This document shows, piece by piece, positions 34,432 to 41,492 of a stretch of DNA of 41,492 bases. Each line of letters opens with the position of its first letter. The first letter of the stretch is position 1. The translations under genes and the position numbers were made by a program. This DNA comes from Prevotella sp. HJM029 (lineage in GTDB: Bacteria; Bacteroidota; Bacteroidia; Bacteroidales; Bacteroidaceae): positions 1 to 41,492 of the forward strand of contig NZ_AZHT01000018.1 of NCBI RefSeq assembly GCF_000599605.1, written 5' to 3'. Under the pieces are notes generated by a model. The model saw only the letters and a list, made by a program, of their open reading frames with translations. It was not told where the DNA came from and searched no databases.

Positions 34432-36516
34432 ATGAAACAAAAGACAAAAAGATATTTATTGGTATGTGGCCTATTGCTCATCACCCTCTTAGGCTCTGCA
34501 AAAAATCCTATTAGAGTGGCTTGTGTTGGCAACAGCGTTACCTTTGGTTATGGCTTAGACAATCGTGAGACCCTTTGTTACCCCTACGTGCTGCAACAAC
34601 TTTTAGGTAAACACTACGAAGTAAGAAATTTTGGGCATTCAGGCACAACACTACTCTCTAAGGGACATCGCTCCTATATTCAGCAGCCAGAATACCAGGA
34701 AGCCTTAGCATTTAAACCTGACTTTGTGGTTATCCATTTAGGGCTCAACGACACAGACCCACGCAATTGGCCCAACTATAACAGCGAATTTGATTATGAT
34801 TATCAACAGCTCATCAATAGCTTTCGTCAGGCCAATCCCAAAGTAAAGATATGGATTTGTCTGCTGACGCCCATCTTTCATCCCCATCCTCGCTTTGAAA
34901 GTGGCACGCGCGACTGGCATGCGGCCATTCAAAAACACATTCGTCGCATTGCCGAAGCTAATCAAACGGGGCTCATTGATTTGCACACACCACTCTACTC
35001 ACGCCCTGATTTATTTGCCGATGCGCTCCACCCCAATGCCGAAGGTGCTACCATCATGGCGAAAACCATCTATGCTGCACTCACAGGAAACTATGGTGGA
35101 TTGAAACTTGCACCTCTCTATGGTGATGGAATGGTGATGCAACGCCAGCAACCCATCGTATTTCGAGGGACAGCCAATGCTGGAACACAAGTGAAAGTGG
35201 CTTTTAACGGACTGCAACAGACTAGTATCGCAGCTGCTGATGGACACTGGAAGGTAACCTTTCCTGCCATGGAAGCAGGTGGACCCTATGAAGCTCAAAT
35301 CAGAACAAAAGGAGAACGGCGCGATTTACACCTTATATATATTGGAGAGGTGTGGCTCTGCTCTGGACAATCCAATATGGAATTTCCTGTAAGAGCAACG
35401 ACAACATCGAGCGAAGACTTAGCTCATGCCGACCAACAACCCCTACTCCACCTCTACAATATGCCGACCAGTTTCCCTACAAACGCTGAAAAATGGCCAA
35501 AGGCTGTGCTCGATAGCATAAATCGATTGGCTTTATTAGACATGAAGGGTTGGCAAGTAGCCAATAAAGCAACGGTAGCTTCTTTCTCTGCTGTGGCCTA
35601 TCATTTTGGAAAGGCTTTGGCCGATAGCCTCAAAGTGCCCGTGGGCATCATTTGTAATGCCGTTGGTGGCACCACAACAGAGTCGTGGATTGATCGTCAT
35701 ACCTTGGAATGGCAGTTCCCTTCTATCCTGTATGACTGGTATCATGGCGATTTCGGACAGCCATGGGCACGCAAACGCGCACTCGAAAACATTGCCCTTG
35801 CCGAGAAAACCACCACTCAACGCCACCCCTATGAGCCTTGCTACATGTTTGAAGCGGGAATGCTGCCACTGAAAGGCTATGCCATTAAGGGGGTAGTATG
35901 GTATCAGGGCGAATCAAATGCCCATAACATTGAACTGCATGCACGCCTCTTTAGGCTATTAGAAAAGAGCTGGAGGCGGTTCTTCCACCAACCCAAAATG
36001 CCATTCCTTGTGGTACAATTATCGAGTTTAAATCGTCCGTCGTGGCCTCAATTCCGCCACTCACAATACATTTTAGCCAAGCAACTACGCCAAACATGGA
36101 TGGTTGTGACAAGCGATGTGGGCGACTCGTTAGATGTGCACTATCGCAACAAGCAGCCCGTTGGCGAGCGATTGACACTTCAAGCGCTGCACAACATTTA
36201 TGGACGCGATATTGTTTCGGAAGGCCCTTCCTGCATCAAAGCACGAAAAGTAGGTACTTTGACCTATCTTTATTTTAAAAATGGGATAGGCCTACAAGCT
36301 AAAAATGGTAGGTTAACAGGTTTCGAAGTAGCTGGAAATGACGGTGTTTTCCATACTGCGACAGCCGAAATCGAAGGTGAAAGTGTGATTCTGCGTTGTG
36401 ACGAAGTAACAGAGCCGACGATGGTTCGCTATGGTTGGCAACCTTTTACACGGGCTAATCTCGTAAACGGAGCACAACTTCCGTGCAGTACGTTTGAAAT
36501 GAAAATTCCACAATGA
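34432..36516 (+). CDS. Two-domain sialate O-acetylesterase
   Basis: A 694-residue secreted esterase that should strip O-acetyl groups from sialic acids so that they can be metabolised. The signal peptide (to about residue 23) is followed by an SGNH/GDSL domain with Ser35 in CVGNSVTFG, GLND at 104-107, and Asp197/His200 in DALHPN. A small beta-rich linker follows at about 222-300. The sialate O-acetylesterase domain has Ser314 in LCSGQSNMEF, Glu494 in WYQGESN and His570 in DVGDSLDVH. Both triads look intact. Two-catalytic-domain sialate esterases of this kind are known in Bacteroidota such as Tannerella. It is the first gene of the operon and overlaps the next by four bases (ATGA). Confidence 0.9.
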   Translation: MKQKTKRYLLVCGLLLITLLGSAKNPIRVACVGNSVTFGYGLDNRETLCYPYVLQQLLGKHYEVRNFGHSGTTLLSKGHRSYIQQPEYQEALAFKPDFVVIHLGLNDTDPRNWPNYNSEFDYDYQQLINSFRQANPKVKIWICLLTPIFHPHPRFESGTRDWHAAIQKHIRRIAEANQTGLIDLHTPLYSRPDLFADALHPNAEGATIMAKTIYAALTGNYGGLKLAPLYGDGMVMQRQQPIVFRGTANAGTQVKVAFNGLQQTSIAAADGHWKVTFPAMEAGGPYEAQIRTKGERRDLHLIYIGEVWLCSGQSNMEFPVRATTTSSEDLAHADQQPLLHLYNMPTSFPTNAEKWPKAVLDSINRLALLDMKGWQVANKATVASFSAVAYHFGKALADSLKVPVGIICNAVGGTTTESWIDRHTLEWQFPSILYDWYHGDFGQPWARKRALENIALAEKTTTQRHPYEPCYMFEAGMLPLKGYAIKGVVWYQGESNAHNIELHARLFRLLEKSWRRFFHQPKMPFLVVQLSSLNRPSWPQFRHSQYILAKQLRQTWMVVTSDVGDSLDVHYRNKQPVGERLTLQALHNIYGRDIVSEGPSCIKARKVGTLTYLYFKNGIGLQAKNGRLTGFEVAGNDGVFHTATAEIEGESVILRCDEVTEPTMVRYGWQPFTRANLVNGAQLPCSTFEMKIPQ

Positions 36517-37598
36517 AAACGATTCGTGTTATTCTAATTATTTATATCGCAATGATTGATTTCCTATCAGGGGAGGATGTGCATGCACAATCCATCCAAC
36601 TATCGCACATTGAACGTATCATAGGGTTCCCATCTGCCGAACCTGGCATAGAGAAAGGTGTATCAGCCTGCTTTGCAGGCACTGTGGGCAATACGCTTTT
36701 AATGGCAGGAGGTTGTAACTTCCCTAACAAACCCGCTGCAGAAGGTGGTGAAAAACGCTTTTATCAAGGCATCTATACTGCACAGATTACCGATAACAAT
36801 GAACTTCATTGGCGATGCATCGGACAGCTTCCTGCTCCTTGTGCCTATGGTGTGAGCATTCCTTTAGAAAAAGGGTTGTTGTGCATTGGTGGCAACAACA
36901 CACAAGAAAGCTTTGCCACAGCCTTTGTCATCACCATCAAAGAAGGTAAAGCCTGTATAGAGAACTATCCTACCCTGCCCACTAAAATGGACAACTTCAC
37001 AGGAGCACACTATAATCAGCACGTTATTGTGAGCAATGGTTTACAACTCTTCGAACTCGATTTAGAGCATATAGAATTAGGATGGCACGCACTCCAGCCT
37101 CTTACAACCAAGAAATTAGGACAACCCATCAGTGCTTTTGTCGATGGAAGCTTTTGCCAATGGGGCGGCTGCACACCCAAGACCGAGACAGAATTGACAG
37201 CACTCAACATTGCTGGTCAAAGCTTAGCACACCCATTAAAAGAGCTATTACCTCCCAAAGATGATGCTGGAGAAGAGATTTATTTAGGGGGTGCTGCAGC
37301 CATCAATCTCACCGAAGACACCTTTGTAGCTATGGGTGGTGTAAATAAAGATATATTCCTTGAAGCCGTGAATCATCCTCAACCAGGCTACATGACACAT
37401 CCTGTGGAATGGTATCGTTTCAACCCCTATATTTGCGCATATCAAAAAGGAGAATGGCACATTGTAGGAAAAGAGCAGATTGCTGCGCGCGCAGGGGCTT
37501 CCTTGGCGAAACATGGCCATGATGTCTATCTCATCGGCGGCGAATTGAAACCCGGTGTGCGCACACCTGATATCTATCGTCTCACTTTCAGCTACTAA
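36513..37598 (+). CDS. nanM: NanM-like Kelch-repeat sialate mutarotase
   Basis: NanM-type proteins speed up conversion between the alpha and beta forms of free N-acetylneuraminate in the periplasm. The 361-residue protein has a signal peptide (ending DVHAQS) and Kelch-type blades: GNTLLMAGGCNFPNKPAAEG, LLCIGGNNTQ, FCQWGGCTP, FVAMGGVNKDIF and VYLIGGELKPGVRTPDIY. The phrases GGCNFP and GGVNKDIFLEA are characteristic of this mutarotase group. The start overlaps the esterase stop. It may also act as a related Bacteroidota cycle enzyme; the operon context supports the sialate role. Confidence 0.88.
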   Translation: MKTIRVILIIYIAMIDFLSGEDVHAQSIQLSHIERIIGFPSAEPGIEKGVSACFAGTVGNTLLMAGGCNFPNKPAAEGGEKRFYQGIYTAQITDNNELHWRCIGQLPAPCAYGVSIPLEKGLLCIGGNNTQESFATAFVITIKEGKACIENYPTLPTKMDNFTGAHYNQHVIVSNGLQLFELDLEHIELGWHALQPLTTKKLGQPISAFVDGSFCQWGGCTPKTETELTALNIAGQSLAHPLKELLPPKDDAGEEIYLGGAAAINLTEDTFVAMGGVNKDIFLEAVNHPQPGYMTHPVEWYRFNPYICAYQKGEWHIVGKEQIAARAGASLAKHGHDVYLIGGELKPGVRTPDIYRLTFSY

Positions 37599-37602
37599 CA
37601 TC

Positions 37603-38847
37603 ATGATGAAAATCATCGAAAAAAAATACTATCCTTGGGTTGTTGTGGCGCTGCTGTGGGTGGTAGCGTTGCTAAATTACATGGATCGACAGATGCTTTC
37701 GACCATGCAAACGTCGATGAAGGCCGACATTCACGAACTCAATCAAGCCGAGGCTTTCGGCGCCTTGATGGCCGTTTTCCTGTGGGTTTATGGTCTTGTG
37801 TCGCCTTTTGCAGGCATGGTGGCCGACAAAGTGAACCGCAAATGGCTCGTTGTGGGTAGTCTGTTTGTATGGTCTGCAGTAACATTGGCCATGGGTTATG
37901 CCACGAGTTTTAACCAGTTATATTATCTGCGCGGCATCATGGGCATTAGCGAAGCACTATATATTCCATCAGCTTTGTCGCTCTTAGCCGATTGGCATGA
38001 GGGAAAAAGTCGTTCTTTAGCTATAGGAATCCACATGACGGGCATCTATATGGGTCAAGCAGTGGGTGGCTTTGGAGCCGTGGTTGCAGCAATATTGTCA
38101 TGGAAGACCGCATTCCATTGGTTTGGACTCGTCGGTATTCTTTATGCGTTGGCATTAGCAATTCTGCTACATGAAAAGCCTTCACACGACACAAGGGCAA
38201 ATTACACCGCCCAAGAAACATCAAAAAGAAGTAGCTTACTAAGTGGATTTGGAGTGGTTTTATCCAACTGGGTTTTCTGGATTATCCTCTTCTTCTTTGC
38301 TGTTCCAAGCCTTCCTGGCTGGGCTACAAAGAACTGGTTGCCTACTTTATTTGCCCAAAACTTAGGTATCCCCATGGAAGAAGCAGGGCCTATTTCCACC
38401 ATAACCATTGCCATCTCATCGTTTGTAGGCGTCATTTGGGGAGGTTTTCTATCTGATCGCTGGGTGAAGCGCAACCTTAAAGGGCGTATCTATACCAGTG
38501 CAATAGGCTTAGGACTCACCATTCCTGCATTGATATTGCTGGGGATTGGCCATAGTCTGCCCGCTATTGTGGGGGCAGGCCTACTCTTTGGTGTGGGCTA
38601 CGGCATGTTCGATGCCAATAATATGCCCATACTCTGCCAGTTTATCTCGGCAAAGCAACGCGCTACAGCCTATGGCATCATGAATATGACGGGTGTGTTT
38701 GCTGGTGCTGCGGTAACACAAGTCCTTGGCAAATGGACCGATGGCAACCAGCTTGGCACTGGCTTTGCCTTCTTAGGTGGCATTGTAGCCTTAGCACTCT
38801 TAGCACAATTGTGGTTTTTAAAGCCGCAGACAGACAATATGGATTAA
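37603..38847 (+). CDS. nanT: MFS transporter, NanT-like sialic acid permease
   Basis: A 414-residue major facilitator protein with about 12 membrane segments, predicted to carry sialic acid across the inner membrane. The start motif ALLNYMDRQMLSTM is typical of the sugar-acid/anion:cation symporter group, with the loop motif GMVADKVNRKW between segments 2 and 3 and LSDRWVKRNLKGR in the middle loop. The longer frame from 37555 overlaps nanM; the ATG at 37603, four bases after the nanM stop, is preferred. The substrate is inferred from the neighbours and from the Bacteroides fragilis nanLET arrangement. Confidence 0.86.
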   Translation: MMKIIEKKYYPWVVVALLWVVALLNYMDRQMLSTMQTSMKADIHELNQAEAFGALMAVFLWVYGLVSPFAGMVADKVNRKWLVVGSLFVWSAVTLAMGYATSFNQLYYLRGIMGISEALYIPSALSLLADWHEGKSRSLAIGIHMTGIYMGQAVGGFGAVVAAILSWKTAFHWFGLVGILYALALAILLHEKPSHDTRANYTAQETSKRSSLLSGFGVVLSNWVFWIILFFFAVPSLPGWATKNWLPTLFAQNLGIPMEEAGPISTITIAISSFVGVIWGGFLSDRWVKRNLKGRIYTSAIGLGLTIPALILLGIGHSLPAIVGAGLLFGVGYGMFDANNMPILCQFISAKQRATAYGIMNMTGVFAGAAVTQVLGKWTDGNQLGTGFAFLGGIVALALLAQLWFLKPQTDNMD

Positions 38848-38878
38848 TGAGAAAATAGAATTTTAGAATAAAAATAAA

Positions 38879-39796
38879 ATGGAAAAGATTATTGGATTGA
38901 TTGACGCTCCATTCACTCCCTTTCATGAAAATGGTGATGTGAATCTTCAGCCCATTGCAGCTTACGGGGCAATGTTAAAGAAAAATGGTTTGCAAGGCGT
39001 GTTTATCAATGGTTCGTCGGGTGAGGGTTATATGCTCACGACAACCGAAAGAATGGCTTTAGCAGAAGAATGGGTGAAGCAAGCTCCCGAAGGTTTCAAG
39101 GTGATTGTACATGTGGGTAGCTGCTGTTTGCGCGAGAGTATTGCACTGGCACGCCATGCTGCTGAGATTGGTGCGTGGGGAATTGGCGCCATGGCCCCCC
39201 CCTTTCCACGCATTGGCCGCATTGAAGAGCTTGTAAAATATTGTGAACAGATAGCCGCTGCTGCACCCAACCTACCATTCTATTATTATCACATTCCCGC
39301 TTTCAATGGCGCCTTTTTGCCGATGGTCGACCTGTTGAAAGCTGTAGACGGGCGCATACCCAATTTCGCTGGAATCAAATACACCTACGAGAGCCTCTAC
39401 GAATACAACCAATGTCGGCTTTATGCCAACGGAAAGTTCGACATGCTCCACGGACAAGACGAAACTATTCTGCCCTCATTAGCACAAGGTGGTGCACAAG
39501 GAGGCATCGGTGGAACGACCAACTACAATGGACGTGAACTTGTTGCCATCATTGATGCATGGAAAAAGGGCGATATAGAAGCTGCACGTGCACACCAGGA
39601 TTTTGCACAAGAGGTGATTAATGTGATCTGCCACTATCGCGGAAACATCGTTGGTGGCAAGCGCATCATGAAACTCATGGGCTTTGATTTAGGTCCCAAC
39701 CGCGTGCCATTCCAAAATATGACCGACGAAGAAGAGGCGCGTATGAAGGCCGAACTCGATGCCATTGATTTTTTCAACAAGTGTAATCAATTTTAA
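38879..39796 (+). CDS. nanA: N-acetylneuraminate lyase
   Basis: This aldolase splits N-acetylneuraminate into N-acetylmannosamine and pyruvate. The 305-residue protein has the GSSGEG carboxylate-binding motif (45-50), Tyr137 in YYYHIP and Schiff-base Lys167 in FAGIKYTYESL, with GQDETILPSL and GGTTNYNG near the active site. These are the landmarks that separate sialate lyases from dihydrodipicolinate synthases. It lies 31 bases after nanT and nine before the epimerase gene. In Bacteroides the same gene is called nanL. Confidence 0.95.
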   Translation: MEKIIGLIDAPFTPFHENGDVNLQPIAAYGAMLKKNGLQGVFINGSSGEGYMLTTTERMALAEEWVKQAPEGFKVIVHVGSCCLRESIALARHAAEIGAWGIGAMAPPFPRIGRIEELVKYCEQIAAAAPNLPFYYYHIPAFNGAFLPMVDLLKAVDGRIPNFAGIKYTYESLYEYNQCRLYANGKFDMLHGQDETILPSLAQGGAQGGIGGTTNYNGRELVAIIDAWKKGDIEAARAHQDFAQEVINVICHYRGNIVGGKRIMKLMGFDLGPNRVPFQNMTDEEEARMKAELDAIDFFNKCNQF

Positions 39797-39805
39797 AATA
39801 CAACG

Positions 39806-40999
39806 ATGATGAATATCAATCCCAAAACTTATTTGCAACAATGGGCCGACCGCTACAAGCACGACCTCACCGAAAACATCATGCCCTTTTGGATGGAGCA
39901 TGGGCTCGACCGCGTCAACGGAGGCGTCTACACCTGCGTAAATCGCGACGGTTCGCTCATGGATACCACCAAATCGGTGTGGTTTCAGGGGCGTTTTGCC
40001 TACGTCTGTGCCTATGCCTACAACCACATCGAACGCAAACCCGAGTGGCTTGAGGCTGCAAAAACGACTCTTGCATTCATTGAAAAGCATTGCTTCGATA
40101 CCGATCGCCACATGTTTTTCTCGGTAACAGCCGACGGAACTCCCCTGCGCAAGCGTCGTTACGTGTTCAGTGAGACCTTCGCTGCCATTGCCATGGCCGA
40201 ATATTCGCTTGCATCGGGCGACCAACATTATGCTCAACGGGCGCTCGAAGTTTTTGAAGACACGCTGCATTTTCTCAACACACCTGGCTTCTTGCAACCC
40301 AAATTTGAGCCCACAGTGCAGTTACAAGGCCACTCCATCGTGATGATTCTCATCAATGTATGTAGCATTTTGCGCCAAGTTTCTAATGACGAACGATTGG
40401 AAAAGCAAATCAACGAATCCATCGACAAGCTGCAACGCTATTTCATGCACCCTGAGTTTAAAGCGCTTTTAGAATGCGTCGGTCCCAACGGAGAGTTTAT
40501 CGATACCAACATGACACGCACGATTAATCCAGGACACTGCATCGAAACCAGCTGGTTCCTCATGGAAGAAGCGCGCCATCGCCAGTGGGACAAGCCACTT
40601 TTAAACACCGCCCTCACCATCTTCGATTGGTCGTGGGACTGGGGATGGGATCAAGAGTTTGGCGGTATCATTAACTTCCGCGACTGCAAAAATCTACCCT
40701 CACAAGACTATGCACAAGACATGAAGTTTTGGTGGCCGCAATGCGAAACCATCATTGCCTCGCTCTACGCCTATTTGGCCACAGGCGAAGAGAAATACTT
40801 GCAACGCCATCAGCAAATCAGCGAATGGACTTACGCCCACCTACCCGATGCCGATTATCCCGAGTGGTATGGCTACTTGCATCGCGATGGTACGGTGGCA
40901 CAACCTGCAAAAGGAAACCTTTACAAAGGTCCATTTCACGTTCCACGCATGATGATGAAGTCGTTTGCGCTCTGCAACGACATCCTTGAGCGGCTATAA
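39806..40999 (+). CDS. N-acylglucosamine 2-epimerase
   Basis: A 397-residue alpha/alpha-barrel epimerase (AGE/renin-binding-protein family) that turns N-acetylmannosamine into N-acetylglucosamine, the step after the lyase. Motifs: VWFQGRFAYVCAYAYN near the start, KRRYVFSETFAAIAMAEY, PGHCIETSWFLMEEARH with His244, and KFWWPQCETIIASLYAYL. No NanE (TIM-barrel, phosphate-dependent) or NanK is present, so the pathway is the Bacteroides type that yields free GlcNAc to be phosphorylated by a kinase encoded elsewhere. The start could be either of two adjacent Met codons (39806 or 39809). It is the last gene of the operon. Confidence 0.94.
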   Translation: MMNINPKTYLQQWADRYKHDLTENIMPFWMEHGLDRVNGGVYTCVNRDGSLMDTTKSVWFQGRFAYVCAYAYNHIERKPEWLEAAKTTLAFIEKHCFDTDRHMFFSVTADGTPLRKRRYVFSETFAAIAMAEYSLASGDQHYAQRALEVFEDTLHFLNTPGFLQPKFEPTVQLQGHSIVMILINVCSILRQVSNDERLEKQINESIDKLQRYFMHPEFKALLECVGPNGEFIDTNMTRTINPGHCIETSWFLMEEARHRQWDKPLLNTALTIFDWSWDWGWDQEFGGIINFRDCKNLPSQDYAQDMKFWWPQCETIIASLYAYLATGEEKYLQRHQQISEWTYAHLPDADYPEWYGYLHRDGTVAQPAKGNLYKGPFHVPRMMMKSFALCNDILERL

Positions 41000-41019
41000 A
41001 ACGCTAACGTCCTTATAAC

Positions 41020-41063
41020 AACGCCCATAAAGCAAGGCAAATACCATGCTTTTGGGTGTTTTT
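41020..41063 (+). terminator. Terminator of the sialic acid operon
   Basis: AACGCCCA (41020-41027) pairs with TGGGTGTT (41053-41060), with one G-T pair. AAAGCA (41029-41034) pairs with TGCTTT (41047-41052) inside it, around a 12-base loop. A T5 run overlaps the end of the stem. It lies about 20 bases past the epimerase stop. Confidence 0.8.
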
Positions 41064-41132
41064 CTTGATTCAATCTCTACACACAATAGAAAAAAACTAT
41101 TGCTGTTTATGCCGTATAAGATAAAAAAGTAT

Positions 41133-41140
41133 TAAATTTG
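41133..41140 (+). promoter_or_regulatory. -7 box of a promoter for the downstream leader
   Basis: TAAATTTG matches TAnnTTTG. The -33 region has only TTTA (41106-41109) at a spacing of 23. Transcription would start near 41147. Confidence 0.55.
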
Positions 41141-41146
41141 CACCAA

Positions 41147-41383
41147 TTCTACTCGGATAACGAGCTCTTTATTAGTAAATGTGTAGTAGAAAAATGGAAC
41201 GCAGTTATAAACATTGTGCGACTTTTAACCACTTTTGTTTGGCCAAACCAAATAAAAGTGTAACACACACACACACATTCTGTCCGTCTAAGTCTTTGTG
41301 CAAAGGCGGTAGCGGTGCACGTGAGCTATCTGTATTCTTAGGCATCTGCAAGGCGTTTTCAACACGCTTCGCAGATGCTTTTT
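41147..41383 (+). ncRNA. Structured leader RNA or small RNA ending in an intrinsic terminator
   Basis: Three structural parts follow the promoter. The first is a 13-bp hairpin, CACTTTTGTTTGG (41230-41242) with CCAAATAAAAGTG (41248-41260). Then comes an (AC)n tract at 41263-41277. The second part, 41288-41341, is enclosed by CTAAG/CTTAG and contains GGTAGC/GCTATC; it also has two mutually exclusive pairings, CTTTG/CAAAG and GTGCA/TGCAC. The third is the terminator. It matches no riboswitch class I can recognise. An open frame at 41179-41412 runs through all these hairpins and is not credible. Confidence 0.4.
41342..41383 (+). terminator. Intrinsic terminator upstream of the last gene
   Basis: GCATCTGC (41342-41349) pairs with GCAGATGC (41371-41378), and the stem extends inward by about six more pairs with one mismatch and one wobble. 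TTTTT follows directly at 41379-41383. It lies 65 bases before the next ATG, which fits either the end of a small RNA or an attenuator. Confidence 0.85.
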
Positions 41384-41447
41384 GTGTAATAAGAAAAAGT
41401 ATAAATTATTAATAACTCTAAATGAGTCATTATATTAATCAAACAAA

Positions 41448-41492
41448 ATGAAACAAAAGAAGCTGTATGAAATGCCGGTTTGCAGGGTCATT
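41448..41492 (+). CDS. Start of an unidentified protein, cut by the window edge
   Basis: Fifteen codons are visible: MKQKKLYEMPVCRVI. The ATG is preceded by the A-rich stretch AATCAAACAAA, as is usual for Bacteroidota start sites. Openings of this kind (K..YE.P....V) are common in short Bacteroidota proteins encoded ahead of surface-lipoprotein operons, but that is a weak recollection. No function can be given. Confidence 0.5.
   Translation, partial: MKQKKLYEMPVCRVI

Noticed and set aside
41147-41383. Known riboswitch (TPP, cobalamin, SAM, FMN, glycine)
   Set aside because: None of the conserved core sequences of these classes was recognised.
41179-41412. A 77-residue plus-strand frame in the leader
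   Set aside because: It crosses two strong hairpins and a terminator, encodes a dinucleotide repeat, and has no start-site context.
41000-41447. tRNA gene
   Set aside because: No cloverleaf with the conserved T-loop sequence GTTCRA was found here or in the other gaps.

Overview
The window looks like chromosomal DNA from a Bacteroidota bacterium, most likely Prevotella or a close relative. The reasons are tandem SusC/SusD pairs under an ECF sigma/FecR switch, Bacteroidota-type promoters (TTTG, about 20 nt, TAnnTTTG), a Bacteroides-type sialic acid operon (NanA with an N-acylglucosamine 2-epimerase), and the conserved DUF177-rpmF-fabH-era-der block. No species was identified by search.

Layout. 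1-1150: remnants of three unrelated insertion sequences (IS982-like 3' end, IS1-like 5' end, IS3-like 3' end) around one small hypothetical gene. 1311-3764: divergent lptB (LPS export ATPase) and mlaE-mlaF (lipid-asymmetry ABC transporter). 3765-4327: a convergent non-coding region with a terminator and an array of seven 41-42 bp repeats whose junctions form hairpins. 4328-8984 (minus strand): DUF177, rpmF, fabH, era, der and a small lipoprotein.

9445-29978 (minus strand): one large polysaccharide utilization locus, read in the order ECF sigma, FecR anti-sigma, SusC1 (with STN signalling domain), SusD1, SusC2 (without STN), SusD2, SusE/F-like lipoprotein, GH16 endo-enzyme, GH2, GH3. The logic would be surface capture, cleavage by GH16, import by the two TonB-dependent transporters, and finishing by the exo-acting GH2 and GH3 enzymes. 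STN-to-FecR-to-sigma signalling would control expression. The substrate is not proven. A beta-glucan is the conservative reading; a host galactose-containing O-glycan is possible given the sigma/anti-sigma control and the nearby sialic acid genes.

30087-33833 (minus strand): a secreted metallophosphoesterase, two tandem deoxynucleoside kinases, luxS and mtnN (the last two form the SAH detoxification/AI-2 pathway). 34432-40999 (plus strand): a five-gene sialic acid operon with a two-domain sialate O-acetylesterase, NanM-like mutarotase, NanT-like transporter, NanA lyase and a 2-epimerase. It has a consensus promoter with a perfect 14-bp palindrome on the -7 box and a good terminator at the end. 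41133-41492: a promoter, a structured leader RNA with an intrinsic terminator, and the first 15 codons of a further gene.

Best candidates for something undescribed: the hairpin repeat array (3987-4303), the structured leader (about 41147-41383) and the palindromic operator of the sialic acid operon.
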